Source: Actinocorallia herbida (GTDB taxonomy: Bacteria > Actinomycetota > Actinomycetes > Streptosporangiales > Streptosporangiaceae). Taken from it: a stretch of 64,000 bases of DNA. How positions within the stretch are numbered: position 1 is the first letter of the stretch; every line of letters begins with the position of its first letter. Positions 38,887-47,396 of this stretch are shown here, piece by piece. The stretch covers positions 1,426,001 through 1,490,000 of the forward strand of contig NZ_RJKE01000001.1 of the NCBI RefSeq assembly GCF_003751225.1. The letters are read 5' to 3'. Position numbers and translations under genes: made by a program. Under the pieces are notes generated by a model. The model was not told the DNA's origin and ran no database searches. It was given only the letters and a program-made list of their open reading frames with translations.

Positions 38887-39122
38887 CCCACCCGTCGCTC
38901 CGGGCCAACCAAGCGAGCGCTTGGTTGGCCCAATGTGGTCAGAGGGGGGCCGGTATGGCGAGCGGAACATCTGCCATGGCAGACTTGTTACCGAGATATG
39001 AGGCCGATGGGGGATGAAACCCGCATCCGGCAGCGAACTCGGCAGTACCGCAAGATCGCAGTGCCCGGCCACCCCCGCGGTGGCGGTAAGAATTGAGAAT
39101 GCGGCGCATACCGCGTCGCAAA
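38887..39122. other. Gene-poor spacer between rpe and the FMN riboswitch
   Basis: It contains the 38902 palindrome, a second perfect palindrome TCTGCCATGGCAGA (38970-38983) and a 20-codon ORF from ATG 38955 (MASGTSAMADLLPRYEADGG) behind a G-rich stretch. I cannot support the ORF as a gene. The promoter of the rib operon should lie within about 39080-39122. Confidence 0.4.
38902..38931. promoter_or_regulatory. Perfect 30-bp palindrome after rpe (terminator or TetR-type operator)
   Basis: GGGCCAACCAAGCG (38902-38915), AG, CGCTTGGTTGGCCC (38918-38931). It could be the rpe terminator (16 bp past the stop). Its core ACCAAGCG-N2-CGCTTGGT also looks like TetR operators of lipid-metabolism genes and partly matches the site upstream of the thiolase near 1090. 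Confidence 0.6.
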
Positions 39123-39248
39123 GCGTGCTCCGGGGTCGGTGCAATTCCGAACCGGCGGTAAAGTCCGCGACCCGGCCGAAGCCATCGGCCGGCTGATCCG
39201 GTGAGATTCCGGTACCGACGGTCATAGTCCGGATGGGAGGCAGCGCGC
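39123..39248 (+). ncRNA. FMN riboswitch aptamer
   Basis: The conserved FMN (RFN) element is clear: P1 GCGTGCT (39123-39129) with AGCGCGC (39242-39248), then CCGGGGTCGGTG, ATTCCGAACCGGCGGTAAAG, TCCGCGACCC, GTGAGATTCCGGTACCGACGG and GTCATAGTCCGGATGGGAGG in order. It senses FMN and controls the rib operon starting at 39331. Confidence 0.95.
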
Positions 39249-39249
39249 G

Positions 39250-39280
39250 CGCCGAACCATGCCCTGACCAGGGCTCGTTC
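39250..39280 (+). terminator. Expression-platform hairpin of the FMN riboswitch
   Basis: CCGAAC (39250-39255) pairs with GTTCGG (39275-39280), and GCCCT with AGGGC inside. It abuts the 3' side of P1. Only a weak T-rich tail (CTATTCCT) follows, so termination or translation control are both possible. Confidence 0.6.
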
Positions 39281-39330
39281 GGCTATTCCTAGACCCCCGG
39301 AGCTCCCCGCCAGACAGGGAGGACAGGGGA

Positions 39331-39920
39331 GTGTTCACCGGAATCGTCGAAGAGCTCGGCGAGATCGTCAGCAAGACCGACGGGCCCGATTCGGCCGTCC
39401 TGGCCATCAAGGGCCCCATCGTCACCTCCGACGCCGTCCACGGCGCGTCGATCGCGGTCAACGGCGTCTGCCTGACCGTCGTCGACCTCAAGGACGACGT
39501 CTTCACCGCCGATGTGATGCACGAGACGCTGGCGCGGTCCAGCCTCGGCGCCCTCACCCCCGGCTCCCGGGTCAACCTGGAGCGGCCCGTCCGCCTGGCC
39601 GACCGCCTCGGCGGGCACCTCGTGCAGGGCCACGTCGACGGGGTCGGGACCATCGTGGCGCGGACCCCCTCCGACAAGTGGGAGCTCGTCCGGGTGTCAC
39701 TGCCCGCGGCGCTGTCCCGGTACGTCGTGGAGAAGGGCTCCATCACCGTCGACGGCATCAGCCTCACCGTGGTCGAGGCCGCCGCCGACTCGTTCACCGT
39801 CAGCCTCATCCCCACCACGCTGGAGCTGACCACCCTGGGCCGCAAGGCCGTCGGGGACCCCGTCAACCTCGAAGTCGACGTCGTCGCCAAGTACGTCGAG
39901 CGCATGATCGGAGACCGGAA

Positions 39921-39924
<4 letters not shown>
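39331..39924 (+). CDS. ribE: Riboflavin synthase alpha chain
   Basis: 197 residues from GTG 39331, Shine-Dalgarno AGGGAGG 8 nt upstream. Two similar beta barrels: residues 1-95 ([21 protein letters not shown]) and 96-197 ([19 protein letters not shown]). It dismutates two lumazines to riboflavin. First gene after the riboswitch; ribD is not in this cluster. GTGA overlap with ribBA. Confidence 0.96.
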
Positions 39925-41128
<1,204 letters not shown>

Positions 41129-41129
<1 letters not shown>

Positions 41130-41614
41130 TGAGCGGAGCGGGACGTCCGGAGGACACCACCGTCGAGGCGGCGGGCCTCACCATCGGGATCGTGGCCGCG
41201 CGCTGGCACGGCGAGATCACCGACCAGCTGCTGGCCCGGGCCGTCGAGGCGGCCAAGGCGTGCGGCGCGGAACCCGTCGTGGCCCGGGTCGCCGGGACGC
41301 TCGAGCTGTCGGTCGTGGCCCAGCAGTTCGCCCGCGACCACGACGCCGCGGTCGCGCTCGGCTGCGTGGTGCGGGGTGAGACGGCTCACTTCGACTACGT
41401 GTGCGACTCGGTCACCGCGGGGCTGACCAGGATCTCGCTCGACGAGGCGACGCCCGTCGGCAACGGCGTGCTCACCTGCGAGAACCTGGACCAGGCGCGC
41501 GCCCGCGCGGGCCTGCCCGGCAGCACCGAGGACAAGGGCTGGGAGTCGGTCGTGGCGGCCCTGGACGCCGCGCTGACCCTGCGCGACCTGCGGGCCCGCG
41601 ACGGCGGCCGCTGA
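41129..41614 (+). CDS. ribH: 6,7-dimethyl-8-ribityllumazine synthase
   Basis: 161 residues from ATG 41129. Lumazine synthase fold: IVAARWHGEITDQLL (about 20-34), VAGTLELSVVAQQFA and LGCVVRGETAHFDYVCDSVTAGL near 83-105 with the catalytic histidine. It condenses the two RibBA-derived intermediates. Last gene of the rib operon, followed by a perfect 14-bp inverted repeat. Confidence 0.96.
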
Positions 41615-41627
41615 ACACTGCGGTAAA

Positions 41628-41660
41628 GTTCACGTGCCCGCAACACGCGGGCACGTGAAC
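41628..41660 (+). terminator. Hairpin closing the rib operon
   Basis: Perfect 14-bp arms GTTCACGTGCCCGC (41628-41641) and GCGGGCACGTGAAC (41647-41660), 5-nt loop, 13 bp past the ribH stop. Confidence 0.8.
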
Positions 41661-41725
41661 CGCATCAGGGTCCCGGATCCCCACAAGATCCGGTATTTCC
41701 CGAAGTTTCCGGTGGAGGAGGCGAA

Positions 41726-41812
41726 GTGACCGCGCTCGGCATGGCATTCGACCTGCGAGGCACGCGGCACGGTGGACACGCCGGGCATGCCGGGGAGCAT
41801 CGCAGCTCCTGA
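41726..41812 (+). CDS. Putative 28-residue His-rich leader peptide upstream of hisG
   Basis: GTG 41726 follows Shine-Dalgarno GGAGGAGG (41714-41721). The product has four His in its last fourteen residues (RHGGHAGHAGEHRS). It lies 50 bp before hisG, and a hairpin plus T-rich stretch separates them, as in transcription attenuation of histidine operons. Spacing between Shine-Dalgarno and start is short (4 nt). No homology is known to me; the function is inferred from composition and position only. It occupies the place where hisE normally precedes hisG in related genomes. Confidence 0.5.
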   Translation: MTALGMAFDLRGTRHGGHAGHAGEHRSS

Positions 41813-41842
41813 CCTGCCCCGGACCCGTCCTTCCCGTCTTTT
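41790..41842 (+). promoter_or_regulatory. Possible his attenuator: alternative hairpins and T-rich tail before hisG
   Basis: GGAGC (41794-41798) pairs with GCTCC (41805-41809). Alternatively CCGGGG (41790-41795) pairs with CCCCGG (41817-41822). T-rich CTTCCCGTCTTTTC ends at about 41843. The last His codon of the leader ORF lies inside the 5' arm. Confidence 0.4.
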
Positions 41843-41861
41843 CACACCGAAAGGCCTCACC

Positions 41862-42737
41862 GTGCTCTCCCTCGTTCTGCCCAAGGGTTCCCTGGAGAAG
41901 GCGACCTTCGATCTGTTCGCCGCGGCCGACCTGTCGGTCCGCCGCGCCAGCGAGCGCGACTACCGCGCCTCGATCGACGACCCGCGCATCGACAAGGTCC
42001 GCGTGCTGCGCCCCCAGGAGATCCCGACCTACCTGGAGCAGGGTCTGTTCGACCTCGGCATCACCGGCCGCGACTGGATCACCGAGACCGACGCCGACGT
42101 GGTGTCCCTGGGCGAGCTCAAGTACTCCAAGGTGACCTCCAACCCCGTCAAGGTGATCATGGCCGTCCCGGAGGACGCGCCCTGGCAGACGGTCGCCGAC
42201 CTGCCCGACGGCGTCCGGATCTCCACCGAGTTCCCGGCCCTCACCGACCGGTTCCTGGAGAAGCACGGCGTCAAGGCCAAGGTCTTCCCGTCCTACGGCG
42301 CGACCGAGGCGAAGGTCCCGGACATCGTCGACGTCATCGTCGACCTCACCGAGACCGGCTCGTCGCTGCGCAAGAACGGCCTGCGCATCCTCGACACGCT
42401 GCTCACCAGCTACACCGAGCTGGTCGCCAACCGCGAGGCCTACGAGAACCCCGAGAAGCGCGCCGCGATGGAGGACATCGCGCTCCTGCTCCAGGGCGTC
42501 ATCCGGGCCCGCGGCCAGGTGCTCATCAAGCTGAACGTGCCCGCCGGGCAGCTCCAGGACGTGCTGAACGTCGTCCCGGCCATGGCCTCCCCGACCGTCA
42601 CGCCGCTCGCGGGCGGCGAGATGTACGCGGTCGAGAGCGTCGTCGCCAAGGCCGGCATCAACGAGCTCATCCCGAACGTCAAGGCCGCGGGCGGCCGCGA
42701 CATCCTGGAGATCCCGATCTCCAAGATCGTCGACTAG
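41862..42737 (+). CDS. hisG: ATP phosphoribosyltransferase (long form)
   Basis: 291 residues from GTG 41862 (Shine-Dalgarno GAAAGG 7 nt upstream; MLSLVLPKGSLEK start as in the family). HisG-L: periplasmic-binding-like catalytic domain with the PRPP loop DLTETGSSLRKNGL near 154-167, plus a C-terminal ~75-residue ACT-like regulatory domain (PAGQLQDVLNVVPAM) for histidine feedback. First committed histidine step. hisE is absent between ribH and hisG. Confidence 0.95.
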   Translation: MLSLVLPKGSLEKATFDLFAAADLSVRRASERDYRASIDDPRIDKVRVLRPQEIPTYLEQGLFDLGITGRDWITETDADVVSLGELKYSKVTSNPVKVIMAVPEDAPWQTVADLPDGVRISTEFPALTDRFLEKHGVKAKVFPSYGATEAKVPDIVDVIVDLTETGSSLRKNGLRILDTLLTSYTELVANREAYENPEKRAAMEDIALLLQGVIRARGQVLIKLNVPAGQLQDVLNVVPAMASPTVTPLAGGEMYAVESVVAKAGINELIPNVKAAGGRDILEIPISKIVD

Positions 42738-42741
42738 CGAG

Positions 42742-43176
42742 ATGCCCGGCACCACCACCTGGCGGCCGCGCAAGACGCGGGCCACCGCCATCGCGATGGC
42801 GGTCCTGATCATGGCCACCATGGTCTGGCTCGCCATCGCGATCTCCGACACCTTCAAGACCGGTGACCGGATCGGCATCGTGCTGTTCGGCCTGTTCGTG
42901 GTGTGGGTGCTGTCCCTGCTGGCCCGGGTGAAGGTCGTCGCCGACGACGACGGCCTCACCGTGGTCAATCCGCTGCGCAAGCACCGGTACGCCTGGGCGG
43001 AGATCGTCGGCGTCAGCCTCGGCGTCGGCGCCCCCTGGCCCTACCTCGACCTCGCCGACGGCACCACCAAGGGTCTCGTCGGCATCCAGGGCTCCGAAGG
43101 CGAGGCGGCCCGCGAGGCCGTCGCCGAACTGAAGGCGTTCATCGCCGACCGCGGCGAGGGCGCCGAGCCCGCCTGA
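42742..43176 (+). CDS. PH-domain (bPH-type) membrane protein
   Basis: 144 residues from ATG 42742, 4 bp after hisG. Two transmembrane helices (about 14-34 and 44-61), then a soluble PH-like domain (KVVADDDGLTVVNPLRKHRYAWAEIVGV, about 64-91). A gene of this kind follows hisG in many actinobacteria, to my recollection; its function is not known. It is probably co-transcribed with hisG. Confidence 0.85.
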   Translation: MPGTTTWRPRKTRATAIAMAVLIMATMVWLAIAISDTFKTGDRIGIVLFGLFVVWVLSLLARVKVVADDDGLTVVNPLRKHRYAWAEIVGVSLGVGAPWPYLDLADGTTKGLVGIQGSEGEAAREAVAELKAFIADRGEGAEPA

Positions 43177-43231
43177 CCCGCGCGGACCGCCGGGTTCGTT
43201 GCCCGGATCCTGTGAAACCTCATGCATTCGC

Positions 43232-44950
43232 GTGAGCTTGCCGGTGGAGGCGCTGGGAAGATTCTTCGAGGTGATCTTCCTCGCGCAGGCCAACGACGAC
43301 CTCCGGTTGGACGTCAACGGCATCGACTGGTTGCTGCTCGCGATCTACTTCGCGACGGTCCTCGGCATCGGCTTCGCGGCACGGCTCACCGTCCGCTCCA
43401 GCGTCGACTTCTTCCTGTCGGGCCGGTCGATGCCCGCGTGGATCACCGGCCTCGCCTTCCTGTCGGCGAACCTCGGCGCCACCGAGATCCTCGGCATGGC
43501 CGCCAACGGCGCCCAGTACGGCCTGATGACCACGCACTACTACTGGATCGGCGCCGTCCCTGCGATGGTGTTCCTCGGCATCGTCATGATGCCGTTCTAT
43601 TACAAGTCGGGCGTGCACTCGGTGCCGGAGTTCCTGCGGCGCCGCTTCAACTCCGCCACCCAGCTGCTGAACGCCGTCTCGTTCGCGATCGCGCAGGTGC
43701 TCATCGCCGGCATCAACCTGTACGCGCTGGCGCTGGTGATGCGGGCGCTCGTCGGCTGGCCGCTGCCGGTCTCGGTGGTGGTCGCCGCGATCTTCGTCCT
43801 CATCTACATCACGCTGGGCGGCCTGTCCTCGGCGATCTACAACGAGGTGCTCCAGTTCTTCGTGATCGTCGCGGGCCTGATCCCCGTCGTCTACCTGGGG
43901 CTGCGCAAGGTCGGCGGGATCTCGGGGCTGAAGGACGCGATCAACCAGAGCCCTCTCGGCAACCCGGGCCTGCACACCTGGGCCGACACCGGGTTCGGCA
44001 CGCCGAACCCGATGAACGCCAGCTGGCTCGGCATCGTCCTCGGCCTCGGCTTCGTGCTCTCCTTCGGCTACTGGACGACGAACTTCGCGGAGGTCCAGCG
44101 CGGCCTGTCGGCCAAGAACACCGCGGCGGCCCGGATGACGCCGATCGTCGCCGCCTTCCCGAAGATCTTCATTCCGATCCTGACGGTCGTGCCGGGCATG
44201 GTCGCGCTCGTGGTGTTCCCGCAGCTCAGCCAGCCCGGCGCCGACTACAACAATGCCATCCCACTGCTCATGGGCGACGTGCTGCCCAACGGCGTCCTCG
44301 GGGTGGCGCTCACCGGCCTGCTCGCGTCGTTCATGGCGGGCATGGCGGCCAACGTCTCCGGTTTCAACACGGTCTTCACCTACGACATCTGGAAGCCGTA
44401 CCTGATGAAGGGGCGGACCGACCACTACTACCTGAACACCGGCCGGTGGGTCACGGTGATCGGCGTCGTCTGCGGCATCTTCACCGCCTTCATCGCAGCG
44501 CAGTACAGCAACATCATGGCGTACATGCAGCAGCTGTTCTCGTTCTTCAACGCGCCGCTGTTCGCCACCTTCATCGTCGGCCTCCTGTGGCGCAGGATGA
44601 CGCCCTGGGCCGGTTTCTGGGGCCTGCTCATCGGCACGCTGAGCGCCGTCGTCTCGTACGTGCTCTATGAGACGGGCGTCCTGCGCGACTTCTACGGCAC
44701 CGACCTCAACGCCAGCTTCTGGGGTGCGGGCATCGCCTTCGTCGTCGACGTCGTGGTGTCGATCGTCGTCAGCAAGATGACGGCGCGCACCGCCAAGTCG
44801 ACCGCGGAGCTGCGCGGCCTCGTCCGCGGCATCCCGTCGGACCGGCCGGACGACTTCCAGACGGGAGACGACAAGTGGTACCGGTCGCCGGTGAAGCTCG
44901 GCCTCGGTGCGCTGGTGCTGTCCCTCGCCTGCTACATCCCCTTCTGGTAG
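43232..44950 (+). CDS. Sodium:solute symporter (SSS family)
   Basis: About 572 residues from GTG 43232. Start uncertain: TTG 43199 and GTG 43271 are in frame and none has a good Shine-Dalgarno. About 14-15 membrane helices; family marks are FFLSGRSMPAWITGLAFLSANLGATEILGMAANGAQYG (about 60-97, by position), YITLGGLSSAIYNEVLQFF and a repeated LeuT-type architecture. It takes up an organic solute, probably a sugar or polyol, with sodium; the substrate cannot be read. A small membrane protein follows by 9 bp. Confidence 0.9.
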   Translation: MSLPVEALGRFFEVIFLAQANDDLRLDVNGIDWLLLAIYFATVLGIGFAARLTVRSSVDFFLSGRSMPAWITGLAFLSANLGATEILGMAANGAQYGLMTTHYYWIGAVPAMVFLGIVMMPFYYKSGVHSVPEFLRRRFNSATQLLNAVSFAIAQVLIAGINLYALALVMRALVGWPLPVSVVVAAIFVLIYITLGGLSSAIYNEVLQFFVIVAGLIPVVYLGLRKVGGISGLKDAINQSPLGNPGLHTWADTGFGTPNPMNASWLGIVLGLGFVLSFGYWTTNFAEVQRGLSAKNTAAARMTPIVAAFPKIFIPILTVVPGMVALVVFPQLSQPGADYNNAIPLLMGDVLPNGVLGVALTGLLASFMAGMAANVSGFNTVFTYDIWKPYLMKGRTDHYYLNTGRWVTVIGVVCGIFTAFIAAQYSNIMAYMQQLFSFFNAPLFATFIVGLLWRRMTPWAGFWGLLIGTLSAVVSYVLYETGVLRDFYGTDLNASFWGAGIAFVVDVVVSIVVSKMTARTAKSTAELRGLVRGIPSDRPDDFQTGDDKWYRSPVKLGLGALVLSLACYIPFW

Positions 44951-44959
44951 GAGCCCGCC

Positions 44960-45319
44960 ATGCGCACCAATCCGCTCGCCGTCCTCCTCGACATCCGGAC
45001 CGTCATCGGCGGCATCTTCAGCATCTACGGGATCATCCTGACGATCCTCGGGATCATCGACGACGCCGCGGCCAAGGCCAAGGCCCAGGGCGTCGACATC
45101 AACCTGTGGGTCGGCCTGGCCATGCTCGTGTTCGGCCTGTGCTTCCTCGGCTGGACCATCTACCGGCCGCGGCGGGGCGGCCCGACGCAGAAGGAGGGCC
45201 CGGACCCGCTCGACCAGCCGGGCGGCCCGGGGGAGCCCGGCGGTCTCACCAGCGGCCCGGGCGACACCTTCCGGGGCGACGAGCCCTTCGGCGGGTCGGG
45301 CAGCACCGCCCGGGGGTGA
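44960..45319 (+). CDS. Small two-helix membrane protein next to the symporter
   Basis: 119 residues from ATG 44960. Hydrophobic helices at about 12-33 (VIGGIFSIYGIILTILGI) and 49-68 (WVGLAMLVFGLCFLGWTIY), then a Pro/Gly-rich cytoplasmic tail. Tight coupling to the symporter suggests an accessory role; no family function is known to me. It converges on the molybdoenzyme gene. Confidence 0.8.
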   Translation: MRTNPLAVLLDIRTVIGGIFSIYGIILTILGIIDDAAAKAKAQGVDINLWVGLAMLVFGLCFLGWTIYRPRRGGPTQKEGPDPLDQPGGPGEPGGLTSGPGDTFRGDEPFGGSGSTARG

Positions 45320-45325
45320 CCCGGG

Positions 45326-46384
45326 TCAGACGACGGTGATCTCGTGGCGGACGACGCCGGACCACAGGTAGCCCTTGGCGTTGTAAGGGGATCCGAGCGC
45401 CTCGGTGACGCCGAGCTCGTCGGTGGCCCGTGCCATGAGGACGGCGGGCCCGCGCCGGTCCGGACACCAGGGCAGCTCCCACTGGGCCCAGGTGTGCGCC
45501 AGCCGGGGGCCGACCATCCGGGCGGGCGCCCAGCTCCGGCCGCCGTCGGTGCTGACCTCGACCGAGCGGATCGGGCCGTTGCCCGACCAGGAGCGGCCGG
45601 TGAGCAGGACCTCCTCGTCGCGGGTGAGCTTGGCGTAGGGCGCGATCTCGAAGGCGCTCTTGACGGGCATCGTGGTGAGCGGCGCGCTGCCCTCGTCGGG
45701 GTAGCCGAGGCCGAACAGCCGGTAGAAGTCGGTGCTCCACGGAGAGTGCAGGGCCGAGGTGGACACCTCGATGTCGCCGAGCCACTTGATCGAGGCGACG
45801 CCGACCCAGTCGGGGACGATCAGCCGGATCGGGAAGCCGTGCTCGCGGGTGAGCGGCGCGCCGTTCATCTCCCAGACGACGAGGACGTCCTTCATCGCCT
45901 TGGTGACCGGCAGCGGCCTGCGGAACCTGCCGTGGTCGACGCCGTCCTCGACGTAGGAGGAGTCGAGGCCGCGCGGCATGAGGTCGACGGCGTCGTCGCG
46001 GAGGCCGGCGTGCTCCAGGACGTGCCGGAGCGGCACCCCGGTCCACTCGGCCACGCCGATGGCGCCGAGCCCCCAGGGCGTGCCGGAGACCCGCTGGTTC
46101 TGCTGCGAGGTGTAGAAGGTCCGGCCGTTGCCCGCGCACTCCAGGAAGGCGCTCATCGTCACCGACGGCATGGCCTTCAGGTCGTGGTGGTCGAAGGTGA
46201 CCGGGCCGTCTTTCAGGCCGTCGCCGTGCAGGGTGAGCGTCCAGGTCGAGACGTCGATCACGGGCGCGTCGGTGTGGTGGTGCACGAAGAACCGGTCGGT
46301 CGGGGTGTGGTGGCCGACTCCGCGCATCTCCTCCCAGTTCATCTCCCGGTCGCCGTCGCCCTTGCGAAGTTCTTCCCGCAGCAT
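45326..46384 (-). CDS. Sulfite oxidase-like molybdopterin oxidoreductase
   Basis: 352 residues from ATG 46384 (TTG 46405 in frame is the alternative). The oxidoreductase Mo-pterin domain has the Mo-ligating cysteine in SAFLECAGNGR (about 82-92) and GVPLRHVLEHAGL. The C-terminal Ig-like dimerisation domain (about 235-352) contains GGRSW and the closing GVVRHEI. No Tat signal or heme domain, so it is probably cytoplasmic. It oxidises sulfite or reduces sulfoxides; substrate unknown. No molybdopterin genes are nearby. Confidence 0.88.
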   Translation of the reverse strand: MLREELRKGDGDREMNWEEMRGVGHHTPTDRFFVHHHTDAPVIDVSTWTLTLHGDGLKDGPVTFDHHDLKAMPSVTMSAFLECAGNGRTFYTSQQNQRVSGTPWGLGAIGVAEWTGVPLRHVLEHAGLRDDAVDLMPRGLDSSYVEDGVDHGRFRRPLPVTKAMKDVLVVWEMNGAPLTREHGFPIRLIVPDWVGVASIKWLGDIEVSTSALHSPWSTDFYRLFGLGYPDEGSAPLTTMPVKSAFEIAPYAKLTRDEEVLLTGRSWSGNGPIRSVEVSTDGGRSWAPARMVGPRLAHTWAQWELPWCPDRRGPAVLMARATDELGVTEALGSPYNAKGYLWSGVVRHEITVV

Positions 46385-46559
46385 CGTCTCAGCATGACCC
46401 CTCAATCCCTACAAAGTCAATCGGCATTTAGGAAATGTGGCCGGATCCCGTTCCCGAACCGTCTCCGGACCTGGCGCCGCTCACGGAACCGAACATAGCG
46501 GCGCTTTCCGGCGTCACAAGCGCGAATGAGTTCGCCAGTGATCGCGGAGGTGTGCAAGA

Positions 46560-47396
46560 TTGGTCGCCATGCGCGGCGGATTCCCCCTGTTGTCCAGTGC
46601 TGTCGCGGTGGCCCTCGCGGTCGCCGCCGGAGTGTGGCCCTCGATTCGGTCGGCGGCCCTCGGCGGCCCGGACGCGGCCGAGGTGCGGGCCGCGGCGGTC
46701 ATCCCGGATCAGGACTGGACCCTCCCGGCGAAGGGTTCTTACACCCTGCCCGCCGCCTCTGCCGACGGACTGCCGCCCGTCATCACCAATATAGAGACGC
46801 AGGACAAGGTCGTCTTCCTGACGATCGACGACGGCTACGAGTACGACGCGGAGTTCGTCAAGATCATCCGGGAGCGGAAGGTCCCGATCCTGACCTTCCT
46901 CACGACCTCCTACATCCCCATGCACGGTCCCTACTTCTGGGCGCTCAAGAACGCCGGCTCCCAGATGGAGAACCACACCGTCAACCACGCCAACCTCCCG
47001 GGGCTGGACGCCGAGGGCCAGAAGAAGGAGATCTGCGGCGCGTCCGACGCGATCGAGCAGCAGTACGCCCGCCGTCCCGCCATCTTCCGCCCGCCCTTCG
47101 GCGCCTTCAACGACACCACCAAGCAGGTGGCCAAGGAGTGCGGCCTGAAGTCGATCATCCTGTGGTCGGCGGAGTACTACAACGGCACCACCTCGCCCCA
47201 GGGCGTCCCCGACGCGTTCGCGCGCGGCGACGGAGGCCAGGGCTTCAAGCCGGGCGACATCATCCTCATGCACTACCGCAAGGGCCTGGCCAAGCAGATG
47301 ACGACGATGCTCGGCTGGATCGAGGAGCAGGGCTTCAAGCCCGCGGCCCTGGAGAACTACCTCCCGGTGTCGCTGGGCGGCAACGCCCCGGGCTAG
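46560..47396 (+). CDS. Secreted polysaccharide deacetylase (NodB domain)
   Basis: 278 residues from TTG 46560, best placed behind GGAGG (46546-46550); ATG 46569 is the alternative. A signal peptide or anchor spans about 4-28. The NodB domain (about 85-265) has motif 1 LTIDDGYEYD, motif 2 HTVNHANL (metal His pair), motif 3 RPPFGAFN and motif 5 ILMHYRKG. It probably trims N-acetyl groups from peptidoglycan or another wall glycan. Its stop overlaps that of the convergent PucR gene by 4 bp. Confidence 0.9.
   Translation: MVAMRGGFPLLSSAVAVALAVAAGVWPSIRSAALGGPDAAEVRAAAVIPDQDWTLPAKGSYTLPAASADGLPPVITNIETQDKVVFLTIDDGYEYDAEFVKIIRERKVPILTFLTTSYIPMHGPYFWALKNAGSQMENHTVNHANLPGLDAEGQKKEICGASDAIEQQYARRPAIFRPPFGAFNDTTKQVAKECGLKSIILWSAEYYNGTTSPQGVPDAFARGDGGQGFKPGDIILMHYRKGLAKQMTTMLGWIEEQGFKPAALENYLPVSLGGNAPG

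Noticed and set aside
38955-39017. 20-codon ORF MASGTSAMADLLPRYEADGG between rpe and the riboswitch
   Set aside because: Only a G-rich stretch serves as Shine-Dalgarno, and it overlaps a perfect palindrome; no similarity known. Too weak to call.
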